In this document: piece by piece, positions 25,554-35,530 of the stretch
Layout of the letters: each line of letters opens with the position of its first letter
How positions within the stretch are numbered: the first letter of the stretch is position 1
From: Gammaproteobacteria bacterium
Lineage (GTDB): Bacteria; Pseudomonadota; Gammaproteobacteria; S012-40
Reading direction: 5' to 3'
Length of the DNA stretch: 64,000 nucleotides
Assembly: GCA_029881255.1 (NCBI GenBank)
Contig: JAOUMY010000001.1
Coordinates: forward strand, 62,001 to 126,000
Notes under the pieces: generated by a model
What the model saw: the letters and a program-made list of their open reading frames with translations, nothing else
What the model was told of the DNA's origin: nothing
Databases searched by the model: none
Translations under genes and position numbers: made by a program

Positions 25554-26714
25554 CTAAGGCGCCTCCGGCGAAACAATAATAAGCGTAATAAGAAAAACGC
25601 TTTCACCGTCGATATCGACGAAAACGCCTTCAAGTTTCATCTTTTTTCCGATTGTCAGGCTCTCGACCGTGAGAGGTGCTCCGGCACGGGAAAATATCCT
25701 GGCATTTGGCTGTAGGCGCCCGCGTAATATTTCGCCTTCAGACGTTTCCAGCATCATATCACCTGGCAACTCTGCCGACTCAGCCTGTAAATTGGCATAA
25801 AGGCGGTGATAACTTCCGATAGGGGCAATCTGTACAAGCGCAACCTCTACAATAGGCATCCCGTTAACGCCATTTTGAGCCTCTCGAACATGACCAATAA
25901 CGGTTACATATTTTCCAACATCGGAATTCGTCAGCTCAACCATCTCCGCTAACTCGTCAAAGATGCTCGCCGATGTGATATCTGCCTGCATACAGCTAGA
26001 AGAATCTTCAGCTTTGCGACACACAATAATATTCTCGCCGTCTACGCTAATCTCAGTCAGCTCGCCGGATTGCCGTACGAGTTTAGTCTGTATTGCTCCT
26101 GAGACAGCTTCGATGAATACAACCGGACGAAACCGATAGGCGCCGTTACCTGTTTGAATAATATGCAGTGATTTACCAGCATCAATATCAATCTGAATGG
26201 AAAGATTTTCTCCTGGCCTCACTTCAAGACCCTTGCGTGCCAGTAAATCTATTTTTCTATTCCCAGTCAGCGATGGAAACACCCGCTCTATTACATTACC
26301 TTCATCGTCTTTACGCACCAACTCTAGACCGTTTTGTTTTAATATCATCCTTAGCTTTCGATACATCCCGGTTGGCACATCGCTTCGCATAGCAAACAAC
26401 TCTGCATGGTCGCGCAAGGCCAACAAATCAATCGTCTTTTCGCCGGAAAATATTGTAATGCGATTATTTTTCTCAGCGTCTTGCGTGTCGTTTTCATCTT
26501 CGACACTTTTCTCCGAACCGCCCAAGAGTGATATTTCACTTATCGTGACATACACAGAATCAAAATCGTCACTTGGTGCATCGGTAATGAAAAGGGAAAC
26601 CGATCCTGTATTTGAGTCGTTAGATTTACCTGTCTCCCCCCGGCCACAGGAAAGAAATAGGAATAGTGAGAATAGAGACAAACCGAAGATTAATCTGTGC
26701 GCAAAACACGACAT
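25554..26714 (-). CDS. DUF4382-type lipoprotein
   Basis: 386 residues from the ATG at 26714, which has AAAGGTAG upstream; the frame is open further back. A lipoprotein signal ends with LFLSC. The first domain (about 35-195) begins GSVSLFITDAPSDDFDSVYV, the hallmark of DUF4382 domains, and includes TIDLLALRDHAELFA and SIQIDIDAGKSLHI. The remainder (about 200-386) is beta-rich and ends in a segment resembling a small OB-like or DUF5666-like domain (LTIGKKMKLEGVFVDIDG). DUF4382 proteins are exported and of unknown role. Monocistronic. Confidence 0.82.
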   Translation of the reverse strand: MSCFAHRLIFGLSLFSLFLFLSCGRGETGKSNDSNTGSVSLFITDAPSDDFDSVYVTISEISLLGGSEKSVEDENDTQDAEKNNRITIFSGEKTIDLLALRDHAELFAMRSDVPTGMYRKLRMILKQNGLELVRKDDEGNVIERVFPSLTGNRKIDLLARKGLEVRPGENLSIQIDIDAGKSLHIIQTGNGAYRFRPVVFIEAVSGAIQTKLVRQSGELTEISVDGENIIVCRKAEDSSSCMQADITSASIFDELAEMVELTNSDVGKYVTVIGHVREAQNGVNGMPIVEVALVQIAPIGSYHRLYANLQAESAELPGDMMLETSEGEILRGRLQPNARIFSRAGAPLTVESLTIGKKMKLEGVFVDIDGESVFLITLIIVSPEAP

Positions 26715-26886
26715 ATATCTACCTTTATGAGAACCTTGCTTGGACGTAATCTCGAACTGTTTAATACACGAATTCATTTGGAAAAAAGTTCCCCGCCCAC
26801 CAACGCTCAAGCTTTGTATTTATTCCCGCGTAATAGTCAGTGTATAATTCATTTCGCCTGTATAGATTTGATAATAACAACTGACT

Positions 26887-28254
26887 ATGTTTTCACGTCA
26901 CCGTCGAATTTTCGATCAACGCTTTGATATCGTGCGCTGGTTTTCTGTAACCGGGTTTGTCGCTATACTCATACTGAGTCTTGTAAGCGCTTGGTATTTT
27001 TCACAAATATTTACCCGCAACATACTTGAACATGACGCACATGTAATGACAGAGTTTGTCAACAGCATAATTCGACAAAGCAGTGAATCTGATATCTCTC
27101 TGACAACAACAAATCCCAGCCCCCTGACCGTATTTTTCGAACAATTGAGTCAGGTACCCGGTATCATTCGCGCAAATGTATATTCAACCGAACACAAAAT
27201 TCTCTGGTCCAGTCATGCAAAATTAGTCGATCAACATTTTTCCGAAAACGACGAGTTGGATACCGCCCTGAGTGGAACACCTGTTGCCAACCTTGAAGAT
27301 CACCATGAACTCAGCAAAGCTGAGCATATATTGCTTCCATCTGACGTGGACACTTTCGTTGAATATTATCTTCCAATATGGAAAGCAAAAGACAAAAATG
27401 GCGACATAATAGCCGTAGCGGAGGTCTATCGTGTACCACTCGGATTATCAGACCAACTGGTCAGTATCAAAAGATCCGTCTGGACAGCCATAGTCACTGG
27501 CGGTCTATTTTTATTTCTCAGTCTGTTCTGGACGGTACGTAGAGCATCGCGCGTTATCAAGTCTCAGGATCTACAGATTGCAGAATCCAGTCGCTTGGTC
27601 ACCATAGGCGAGATGGCTTCAACCGTCGCGCATGGACTACGGAATCCACTGGCAAGCATACGTTCTTCGGCCGAGCTTGCCATGGAGAATAATAATGAAA
27701 GCGAAACTGACAGACTTCTCGAATTAATCATTGAGGAGTCGGATACGATGGAGGCGTGGGTAAGACAGTACCTCAGTGAAATGAAAGTTCAAGAGGGTGT
27801 AACCGAAACATGTTTGCTTCACTCTGTGATCGAACAATCATTACAAACATTGGCACATCACCCTGGTTTTGCCCGCAATCATTTTGTTCGGGAAATCGCA
27901 AACGAACAGGTAGACGTCAGCTTTAACTGTATGTTACTTACTCAGATCATCGTTGGATTACTGTCCAACGCCATTGAGGCACAACCGCAGGACAATATCA
28001 TTCGACTCGAAGTATGCCCTGGGCGTCGTATCGACGAAGTCATTCTTAACATTAGCGAACATGGCATAGGAATAAGCCAGGAACAGCAACAAATCGTCTT
28101 TGAGCCATTTTATTCCACCAAACGTAATGGACTAGGCGTTGGTCTTTCATTAACTCGGCAGATATTGAAGCGTCATCATGGCGCAATCGATATCGCCTCC
28201 GCGCCGGGTAAAGGCACTACCGTGTGCGTCTATTTGAGGATTGCGAAATCGTGA
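26887..28254 (+). CDS. NtrB/ZraS-type sensor histidine kinase
   Basis: 455 residues. Two membrane segments (about 20-40 and 198-217) enclose a periplasmic sensor of some 155 residues with a Cache/PAS-like look (IRANVYSTEHKILWSSH). HisKA follows with TIGEMASTVAHGLRNPLASI (His249), then HATPase_c with GLLSNAIEAQ, EHGIGISQEQQ and GLGVGLSLTRQIL. The HGLRNPL H-box is that of kinases paired with sigma-54 activators. The downstream response regulator overlaps its stop (GTGA), so the two form one operon. Confidence 0.94.
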   Translation: MFSRHRRIFDQRFDIVRWFSVTGFVAILILSLVSAWYFSQIFTRNILEHDAHVMTEFVNSIIRQSSESDISLTTTNPSPLTVFFEQLSQVPGIIRANVYSTEHKILWSSHAKLVDQHFSENDELDTALSGTPVANLEDHHELSKAEHILLPSDVDTFVEYYLPIWKAKDKNGDIIAVAEVYRVPLGLSDQLVSIKRSVWTAIVTGGLFLFLSLFWTVRRASRVIKSQDLQIAESSRLVTIGEMASTVAHGLRNPLASIRSSAELAMENNNESETDRLLELIIEESDTMEAWVRQYLSEMKVQEGVTETCLLHSVIEQSLQTLAHHPGFARNHFVREIANEQVDVSFNCMLLTQIIVGLLSNAIEAQPQDNIIRLEVCPGRRIDEVILNISEHGIGISQEQQQIVFEPFYSTKRNGLGVGLSLTRQILKRHHGAIDIASAPGKGTTVCVYLRIAKS

Positions 28255-29636
28255 CACCGCTGCGCGTTCTAATCATAGAAGACGAAAGAACATTTGCCAA
28301 TAACATCGCCACCTATCTGACGAAGTCCGGATTTTCCTGCCGTAATGCCTATAGTGGCAACGAGGGCATACGGATATTTAGGGAATTTTCACCGCAACTG
28401 GTATTGCTCGACATCAGCCTGGGGGATATGAGCGGCATAGAGGTTTTGAAGACTATCCGCGCGAGCAATGCAAACTGTCCGGTCATTATGATGACGGCAT
28501 ACGGCAGTATTGATATTGCAGTAGAAGCAATGAAGTCCGGCGCAAACGAATTTCTAACCAAACCTGTTTCGCTCAAATCCGTCCGTCAATTGATAGTAGA
28601 TATACTCACAGGAATAGACGCTGCATCGCTCGACAAAAACACAAAGGAAGCACAGGGGTATCTATCACGCATTGTTGGCCAAAGCAAAGTCATTAAGAAA
28701 TTGAAACAGGAGATACGCGCTTTGCTCAAAACCGAAGGTGGCGCAGATCATAGCTACGCCCCTCCGGTTTTGATAGTGGGAGAAACCGGCACGGGTAAGG
28801 AACTTATTGCCCAGGCATTACACTACGAAGGCAAACGAAGTAAAGGACCATTCGTCGAAATAAATTGCACAACCTTGCCAGAGTCACTGGTTGAGTCTGA
28901 GCTTTTTGGTCATGAAAAGGGGGCCTTTACCGGCGCCATCAGCAAGAAACAAGGCTTGTTCGAAGCCGCCCACGGCGGAACCTTGTTTCTCGACGAAATC
29001 GGTGACATGCCGATGCAGGTGCAACTTAAATTACTGAAGGTACTGGAGGACAAAGAGGTTCGCCCCTTAGGTTCCTTGCAGAGCCGCAAAGTCGATGTAC
29101 GTATCGTCGCTGCAAGCAATCGTCCGCTCGACAAATTGGTGGACGAGGGTAGTTTTCGCGCCGACCTGTACTTTCGTCTTTCCATTATCCAGATAGAATC
29201 ACCGCCCTTGCGTGAGCGCGGTGGAGACATAACTCTATTGGCCAGACATTTTCTACAGATCTTGTCAAACGTCTACCAACGGCCAGTGCCTGTACTGACT
29301 GATGGCGCTATCGACGCCATCCAGCAGCATACATGGCCAGGAAATGTCCGAGAATTGCGCAACCTGATGGAAAAGCAGATAGTGACCTCAGTCCATGATC
29401 GCCTACTTGCCGAACATCTGAAATTTTCTGATGTTCGAAAAGCCTTCAATACCGACAACTTCCCGGAACCTTCTAGCGAACTCAATCTGCACGACACTGA
29501 AAAACAATTACTTCTCCGCGCGCTAGATAAAACTGCCTGGAACGTCAGTGCTGCTGCCAAAATACTCGGCGTAACACGCGATACCTTACGCTACAGAATG
29601 AAGCGCTATGGATTGCAACGTAAACGCGATTCGTAA
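28251..29636 (+). CDS. NtrC-family sigma-54-dependent response regulator
   Basis: 461 residues from the GTG overlapping the kinase stop; the frame is open 27 bases further upstream. The receiver domain (about 1-120) has phosphoacceptor Asp54 in LVLLDISLGDM and the lysine in FLTKPVSL. The AAA+ domain (about 145-375) has Walker A GETGTGKEL, the sigma-54 contact loop GAFTGA, Walker B GGTLFLDEIGD and the arginine-finger region SFRADLYFRL. The C-terminal Fis-type HTH reads NVSAAAKILGVTRDTLRYRM. It activates sigma-54 promoters when phosphorylated by the adjacent kinase. Targets are unknown; a candidate -24/-12 site is at 24226. Confidence 0.96.
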   Translation: MTPLRVLIIEDERTFANNIATYLTKSGFSCRNAYSGNEGIRIFREFSPQLVLLDISLGDMSGIEVLKTIRASNANCPVIMMTAYGSIDIAVEAMKSGANEFLTKPVSLKSVRQLIVDILTGIDAASLDKNTKEAQGYLSRIVGQSKVIKKLKQEIRALLKTEGGADHSYAPPVLIVGETGTGKELIAQALHYEGKRSKGPFVEINCTTLPESLVESELFGHEKGAFTGAISKKQGLFEAAHGGTLFLDEIGDMPMQVQLKLLKVLEDKEVRPLGSLQSRKVDVRIVAASNRPLDKLVDEGSFRADLYFRLSIIQIESPPLRERGGDITLLARHFLQILSNVYQRPVPVLTDGAIDAIQQHTWPGNVRELRNLMEKQIVTSVHDRLLAEHLKFSDVRKAFNTDNFPEPSSELNLHDTEKQLLLRALDKTAWNVSAAAKILGVTRDTLRYRMKRYGLQRKRDS

Positions 29637-29642
29637 ACAGCC

Positions 29643-31049
29643 TTATATCTCTAACGCAACGCTGACTTCGTCTTCACTAGCAGCACCTGTCTCTGGTCTG
29701 AGCCGTTCAGTAAAAATCAGTGGCATTCCATGGGCAGGTCTCAAACTTATGGCTAACTGAGGTTTAGGCACCTCCTCGCGATGATATTTGACCCTGAACT
29801 GTTGAATAATCTGCGAGAGTAACAACACCGCCTCAATCATGGCGAAGTGGTTTCCAATACAAACCCGATGCCCTATGCCAAAAGGATAGAATGGTTTGCC
29901 CTTGCTCTGATTTTCTTTACCGAGAAAACGCTCCGGCAAAAATTTTTCCGGCTCATCCCATATTTGGGGATCGTGATTCAGATTATAGAGATTAACAATG
30001 GTGTAAGCGTCTTTTTCGAATGCGACGTCGTCTATCTCGACATTCTGGTCGACACGCCGCAGCAACAATACGATGGGAGGATACAATCTCATGCTTTCTT
30101 CAATAACGGCTCGCGTCAAAGGCATCGCTTCCAGATCCTCGTAACGCGGCCTGTTTTCACCTAAAGCTTGTTGAATCTCCTCGGCCACCTGCTGCTGTAT
30201 ATCCTGATGTGTCGCCAGAAGATATAAGGTCCAGATCAAGGCCGCCGCCGTCGTTTCATGTCCGGCACTATACATGGTAATGGCCTCATCAACGATTTGT
30301 TGTGAGCTCATGGCTTGGCCGGTTTCATCATCGCGGCTGTCGAGCAATAGTTGCAACAAGTCGTCGGCCGACGTGATGGATTCCGCACGTTGCTCAATAA
30401 TGTAACTAATAGTAGAGCTCAAAAACTTCATCGCGCGATCAAAGCGTCGGTTACCTTTCGTCGGGATATAACGAGGCATTGGAAATGGGTGGAAAAAATT
30501 TAGCATTGCGTACTTTAATGCCACGGCCAGTTCCTCCGGAAGTCGATCTCCAAATTCCGTCGCATTTTTCCCAAACATAGTGCGTGAGATCACTTCCAGA
30601 GTCAGCGATGAAATCGGACCAGAAACGTCGATCTCAGCACCTGTGGTTTGCCGCAGACTGGCAACAAATGCCTCTCCTTGCGCGCTGATCGTATTTACCA
30701 TCGTGGCAATATTGCTCTTGTGAAATATAGGCTGCATCATTTTGCGCTGCCGTTTCCACAAATCCCCCTGACTGGTGACCAGCCCCTTGCCCAAGACCAA
30801 CGCCAGACCTCGAGGCTTGTTCAGGTCGTAGGGTTTAACAAAGATATCTTTGTGGCGAATCATGACTTTCTCTATCATGTCCGGCTCACCAATCAAATAA
30901 ACAGCCTTCTTCCCCAGAAAGAACTTGGCCAACCTGCCACGCGTCTCGAACAACCTGAACATAAACGCCAGAAAATCCTTTTTTACGTCTTTAATACTCC
31001 CTAGCAGGAATTGTCCTCGTTCGATAGCAACGCGTTCGTGATCCGTCAT
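29643..31049 (-). CDS. Cytochrome P450
   Basis: 468 residues with an AGGAGG five bases upstream of the ATG. It has the I-helix AGHETTAAAL, the ExxR motif in EESMRLYP, and the heme loop FGIGHRVCIGNHFAMIEA with the thiolate Cys397. The length and the absence of an N-terminal anchor fit a soluble bacterial class I P450 resembling fatty-acid-oxidising types (QGDLWKRQRKMMQPIFHKS). It would hydroxylate a lipid-like substrate using an external ferredoxin and reductase; none are encoded nearby. It converges on the NtrC-like gene with only 6 bp between stops. Confidence 0.96.
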   Translation of the reverse strand: MTDHERVAIERGQFLLGSIKDVKKDFLAFMFRLFETRGRLAKFFLGKKAVYLIGEPDMIEKVMIRHKDIFVKPYDLNKPRGLALVLGKGLVTSQGDLWKRQRKMMQPIFHKSNIATMVNTISAQGEAFVASLRQTTGAEIDVSGPISSLTLEVISRTMFGKNATEFGDRLPEELAVALKYAMLNFFHPFPMPRYIPTKGNRRFDRAMKFLSSTISYIIEQRAESITSADDLLQLLLDSRDDETGQAMSSQQIVDEAITMYSAGHETTAAALIWTLYLLATHQDIQQQVAEEIQQALGENRPRYEDLEAMPLTRAVIEESMRLYPPIVLLLRRVDQNVEIDDVAFEKDAYTIVNLYNLNHDPQIWDEPEKFLPERFLGKENQSKGKPFYPFGIGHRVCIGNHFAMIEAVLLLSQIIQQFRVKYHREEVPKPQLAISLRPAHGMPLIFTERLRPETGAASEDEVSVALEI

Positions 31050-31334
31050 TTTTCCTCCTGTTAATCTGGCCTATTATTTACATCAATAGAAAAGTAGTGA
31101 GTATTTACTTGTACATCTTCAGTCCCGGAAACGCAGGCTCATTTCTCATGCACTTAATCCGGCTCGCATGCAGTTACACTGATTAAACTGAGTTTACTGT
31201 GCGACATGCTACAACAGCTCAGTTTATTTCACTACAGGCGCGAGGAACCGGTTAATCCATAATCACACATTACCTGTTGTTTAAATTTTTCATCAGAACT
31301 ATCCTTGACCTATGTCACACACAGGGAAACGATT

Positions 31335-32816
31335 GTGAAAACAGTATCAGACAAGCATCTTGCCAGGCCGCTGATATGTGGCTTACTCACACTACTACTT
31401 GCATCGCCAGTAGTAGAGGCTGAAAGTGAATTCGAAAAGTGGAAAAGACAACAGCTGAATGATTTTTCGGAATACAAGTCGAAACTGGATCGCGAGTTTG
31501 CCGATCACTTAAAGGCAAGTTGGATTGAAATAAAAGGCCGCAAGGAAAAACCGCTTTTTGACGAGGAAAAGGTTATCACCCCGCCGAAGGCCCCCGAACC
31601 TCCGCCATCAAAGACCTTGGTAGAGCCGCTAATGGTTACGCTACCAGAGCGTAAGCCACCGCCTAAACCAGTTCCACCTCCTCCTGCGCCAAAACCGGTT
31701 GTACATGGCGTCCAGGTAAAATTCGATTTTTTCGGTAATGAACTGGCGTTTCCTTACGACAGAAAAATCCAACAACGCATGAGTGGCGTGATTGATAAAG
31801 AAACCCTCAGTGAACGCTGGTCTTTATTGGCCAAATCAGAATTTGAGCCTTTGCTCAAGCAACTGCAAACCTCGCAAAGGGATTTGCAACTAAATGACTG
31901 GGCGTATGCCATACTTGTTGACCGCGTTGCGAGAGATGTTTATCCAAGACAGACTAATGAACAGGTTTTGTTTTCCTGGTTCTTGCTCATCAAAAGCGGC
32001 TATCGCGCACGTCTGGCATATCAGGACAGGCAGGTGTTTCTGCTACTGCCTGTAAAGCAGCAGATCTATTCCTCTCAATCGCTTAGCTATAACAATCAGA
32101 AGTACTATATTCTCGATTTTGATGGCGGAAAACAGCCACGAGTCAAATCCGTCTTCACATACGATAGCGAATACGATAAGAACAACAAACTTTTTGATTT
32201 ACAGTTGAATTCTTTACCCATTACTGGTGATAAGACCGTAAAGAGAAAGCTCGAATTTTCGTATACAAATAATAAATACGCATTTGAAACAACCAACAAT
32301 CAGTATATCGTTGAATTCATGAAAACCTATCCGCAGGTACACTGGGACGTTTACTTCAACGCAAATCCGGTTAGCTCCCCTCGTCAGCAATTGGCCGATC
32401 AGCTGCGCCCTGTACTTCAGGGCTTGACTGAATTAGACGCCATTAATCTATTGTTGCGTTTTTCCCAAACCTCATTCAAATACGATACTGACGATAAGCA
32501 ATTCGGGTTTGAGAAGCCGTTATTTCCAGAGGAAACTCTTTTTTATCCTGCGTCGGACTGTGAGGATCGTTCTTTTATTTTTGCCTGGCTGGTAAATGAA
32601 TTGCTGGGGCTAGACGTGGTTGGGCTCTTATATCCCGGCCACATGGCAACCGCCGTACGTTTGAATACGGCAATTGATGGCGACACCATCACCCACAAAG
32701 GCAAGACCTTTTATATTACTGATCCCACCTATATCAATGCCAACATCGGCATGGCTATGCCTAAGTTTAAAAAACAAAAACCGGAAGTTTTAAAAATTGA
32801 AAAATTAAGTATTTAA
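31335..32816 (+). CDS. Secreted transglutaminase-like protein with proline-rich linker
   Basis: 493 residues from the GTG at 31335, which has AGGGAA seven bases upstream and gives a good signal peptide (cleavage after VVEA); the frame is open to 31305. A charged coiled-coil-like segment is followed by a proline-rich linker (about 80-125), then a long folded region. The C-terminal part shows the Cys-His-Asp triad order of transglutaminase-like proteases: SDCEDRS (Cys409), YPGHMATAV (His436), ITDPTY (Asp463). It is presumably periplasmic. The substrate is unknown. Monocistronic between convergent and divergent genes. Confidence 0.72.
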   Translation: MKTVSDKHLARPLICGLLTLLLASPVVEAESEFEKWKRQQLNDFSEYKSKLDREFADHLKASWIEIKGRKEKPLFDEEKVITPPKAPEPPPSKTLVEPLMVTLPERKPPPKPVPPPPAPKPVVHGVQVKFDFFGNELAFPYDRKIQQRMSGVIDKETLSERWSLLAKSEFEPLLKQLQTSQRDLQLNDWAYAILVDRVARDVYPRQTNEQVLFSWFLLIKSGYRARLAYQDRQVFLLLPVKQQIYSSQSLSYNNQKYYILDFDGGKQPRVKSVFTYDSEYDKNNKLFDLQLNSLPITGDKTVKRKLEFSYTNNKYAFETTNNQYIVEFMKTYPQVHWDVYFNANPVSSPRQQLADQLRPVLQGLTELDAINLLLRFSQTSFKYDTDDKQFGFEKPLFPEETLFYPASDCEDRSFIFAWLVNELLGLDVVGLLYPGHMATAVRLNTAIDGDTITHKGKTFYITDPTYINANIGMAMPKFKKQKPEVLKIEKLSI

Positions 32817-32871
32817 CACGATCGCAAGAGAACACAGTAATATACTTTATTCGATCGTTCTAGCGACGCAA

Positions 32872-34698
32872 CTATTCACCAGACGACTTGAGCAAAGGGA
32901 TAATGGAGGTATTTGATTGTTGGGCCAAAGGCCCAACAACTGCGTAACGAGGAGGTTTGTCGGCTTTGCTATCGGCGCCATATTCAGGCAAGATAAAAAA
33001 GAACGTACTTCCGTTTCCTCGCACCGAAAAATAGTCTATTTCGCCATCGTGTGCCCGAACAACACTTTTGCAGATGTAGAGTCCTAAACCTGTCCCGCTA
33101 CGACTACGTGAATCAGACGAATCCGCCTGAGAGAATCGCTGAAATATACGCTTGCGGTACTCTACCGGCACGCCTACGCCGTTGTCACTCACTGAGACCT
33201 TGATGCGGTTCTTCTCGTGTGTACGTGCGTCGATAATAACAACGCCACCCTCAGAAGAAAATTTCACCGCATTACTGATCAGATTGGAAATGACTTGGAT
33301 GAGACGCTCTTTATCGCCCTTCACCCACAAAGCCTTACTTCCCAACACCACATCCAGTGAAATATTGCTTGCACCAGCCATACTCTCGTTTAACAGCGCG
33401 GCCTCTTTTACCAGTTCACGCAGGTCAAGCCTTGTGAAATTTAAGCTCACGCCACCGGCTTCCATTTTTTGAATATCCAGTAAATCGTTTATGAGAACTT
33501 GCAGGCGGTCTGCATTCCGTTGGGCAACGGATACCATATCGACGACTTCGGAATTTAGCGTTTCACCAAACACGCCATGAATGATTGACAACGATCCGAC
33601 AATAGAGGTCAAAGGTGTGCGTAACTCATGGTTCAGAGTGGAAATAAATTCGTCCTTTTGTTTTTCGATCATTTTTTTCTGTGAAATATCTTTCAAAATC
33701 AGCGTATACATACGCTTTCCCGAAATTGAAAACTCCGTCAATGCGATTTCCGCCGGAAAAACTCTTTCACCACTGCGTACGGCATCACCATCAAAAGCGG
33801 CAAACCGGTTACTAGGCGCACCGACCCAACCGAGATCGCCACCTGTTTCCATTTGCAAGGCGCCAGGCGTCAGCCTTGGGACAATGCTTTCAATCGGACA
33901 ATTGGAAAACTCTTTGCTGTTATATCCCAACACAAGTTCTGCCGCTGGGTTCCAGAATTCAATTACGCCTTTCTCGTTAAAACTGATTACAACATCTGCC
34001 ACACTATTCATAATCAGCTGCAGATAGTCTCGATTCCGTATCAGCTCATCGAATTGATCGTTGATCGTGTGTTTCATATCATCGAAGGATTTTACCAGCG
34101 TCTGAAATTCTTCATATGGATCGCTGACGACGGGCTTGGTATCTCCATGTATGGAGAAAGAAGACGCCATATCTGTTAACCATTGAAATGGTTTCTGCAA
34201 TACGAAGCGCATGAACACCACGGAGAATAAAACCGTCACCGCTATCATCAAAGAATTGGAGACCAGATATGGCCACAGATATTTATAAACCAGCTTATCA
34301 CGATACGCTTCGTCGGCTTGTAGCGTCACGCGTCCAATAAATCGTTCTTTGAAATATATATCTCGAGACATGACATAAGGACCACTCAACTGATCCCCTG
34401 CACTATTGTATATCCTATTGTCATTGTGATCGGTAACCACGATCGCGCGAATAAACTCATTTTTAACATAGGCATCGCAGACCAGCGAAATGGCGTTTTC
34501 GTCGAAATTCCACAAAGGCGTGGCCAAAACCTGTGTCAACGCCTGAACGATATCGGTAGAGTGATTGGCAATATCTTGCTCAGCATCTTTAGCTGAAAAA
34601 TAGAGACTAACACTGGCGATGAGTATAACTGCCGCCAACAACAGCAGGAATAAGCTCAATACATAGGTTCGGATTATAGAACGGCGTCCAGATTTCAT
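32872..34698 (-). CDS. Sensor histidine kinase with PAS domain
   Basis: 608 residues from the ATG at 34698; a TTG four codons upstream is possible. Two membrane segments (about 12-35 and 148-172) enclose a periplasmic domain of about 110 residues. A HAMP-like linker is followed by a PAS domain (about 225-350, MNSVADVVISFNEKGVIEFW). HisKA has TLNHELRTPLTSIVGSLSII and HATPase_c has SNLISNAVKF, DNGVGVP and GTGLGLYICKSV. The PAS domain may sense a second, cytoplasmic signal. It starts 52 bp after the stop of a solute-binding protein gene on the same strand, suggesting that protein delivers its periplasmic signal. Confidence 0.92.
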   Translation of the reverse strand: MKSGRRSIIRTYVLSLFLLLLAAVILIASVSLYFSAKDAEQDIANHSTDIVQALTQVLATPLWNFDENAISLVCDAYVKNEFIRAIVVTDHNDNRIYNSAGDQLSGPYVMSRDIYFKERFIGRVTLQADEAYRDKLVYKYLWPYLVSNSLMIAVTVLFSVVFMRFVLQKPFQWLTDMASSFSIHGDTKPVVSDPYEEFQTLVKSFDDMKHTINDQFDELIRNRDYLQLIMNSVADVVISFNEKGVIEFWNPAAELVLGYNSKEFSNCPIESIVPRLTPGALQMETGGDLGWVGAPSNRFAAFDGDAVRSGERVFPAEIALTEFSISGKRMYTLILKDISQKKMIEKQKDEFISTLNHELRTPLTSIVGSLSIIHGVFGETLNSEVVDMVSVAQRNADRLQVLINDLLDIQKMEAGGVSLNFTRLDLRELVKEAALLNESMAGASNISLDVVLGSKALWVKGDKERLIQVISNLISNAVKFSSEGGVVIIDARTHEKNRIKVSVSDNGVGVPVEYRKRIFQRFSQADSSDSRSRSGTGLGLYICKSVVRAHDGEIDYFSVRGNGSTFFFILPEYGADSKADKPPRYAVVGPLAQQSNTSIIPLLKSSGE

Positions 34699-34750
34699 AT
34701 AGGTTCTCAAATACGCAGAAAGCCATTCTGTCTTTTATATTTGCGCTAAA

Positions 34751-35530
34751 TCAATTGATTGATGCGGTTATCCTGTCCAATGTACCGTCATCACGCATTT
34801 TCGTCAGAACGCGATCCACTTCGTCCTTCATTTTTATCGCTCGCCCTTTTTTCGACAATGCGATAAAAAACTCCCCTGTTGCTATCGGCTTAACAGCATG
34901 ACTTATTTTGCCCCTAAATTCCGGGTATTGATCTTCCAAATATATGGCTGTACTACGATTCAGTATCACCAGATCGACCCTGCCAGCTAAAAGCTTTTTC
35001 ACATTAAGGATATCATCTGCGGTCACTTCAAAAGTGATTTCGTGTTGTTTCGCTGCCTCATTGAATTCGCCATAGTTGAAACCGCGAACACCGGCCACGG
35101 TATAGTCTTTTAAATCCTGCCACTGGTTCCAGTCTATGAGTTTGAATCTGTCTTTAGCGTAATAAAGGAGCTGAGGATCACTCAGTGAAATACTGGAATA
35201 TGCCATATAGGCTTCACGCTCCGGCGTTTTTTTCACCATTAACAGCACATCACTCTCACCGGATTCCATCTGACGCAAACATCGTTCATAGGGATAGATT
35301 GCATATTCAGCAGACACAGCCATGCGCTGAAATAGTTCTTTAGCCACATCAAATGCCCATCCACCACCTGGCGCTTCTCCCTCTTTGCCTATCGTCCAGG
35401 GCACCCAGGGATCGGCGGATACGCGCACTGTCTCAGATTCAGCGTGACACACGCTATGGGCAAACATGAAAAATAGTAAGGAATAAATCCGATTTAAAGA
35501 GGTGGCCGTGCGTGATATGTCGTTTTTCAT
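34751..35530 (-). CDS. Family 3 extracellular solute-binding protein
   Basis: 259 residues from the ATG at 35530. A signal peptide ends near SVCHA, then a type II periplasmic binding fold: VRVSADPWVPWTIG, GGGWAFDVAKELFQRM, YAIYPYERCLRQMESGESDV, VDLVILNRSTAIY and a C-terminal MRDDGTLDRI. Such proteins bind amino acids or similar small molecules. No ABC permease genes are present. The next gene is a membrane histidine kinase, so it more likely works in sensing than in uptake. Confidence 0.87.
   Translation of the reverse strand: MKNDISRTATSLNRIYSLLFFMFAHSVCHAESETVRVSADPWVPWTIGKEGEAPGGGWAFDVAKELFQRMAVSAEYAIYPYERCLRQMESGESDVLLMVKKTPEREAYMAYSSISLSDPQLLYYAKDRFKLIDWNQWQDLKDYTVAGVRGFNYGEFNEAAKQHEITFEVTADDILNVKKLLAGRVDLVILNRSTAIYLEDQYPEFRGKISHAVKPIATGEFFIALSKKGRAIKMKDEVDRVLTKMRDDGTLDRITASIN

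Noticed and set aside
26197-26730. A 177-codon plus-strand frame opposite the DUF4382 lipoprotein gene
   Set aside because: Antisense to a gene with a signal peptide and a recognised domain; no own ribosome site.
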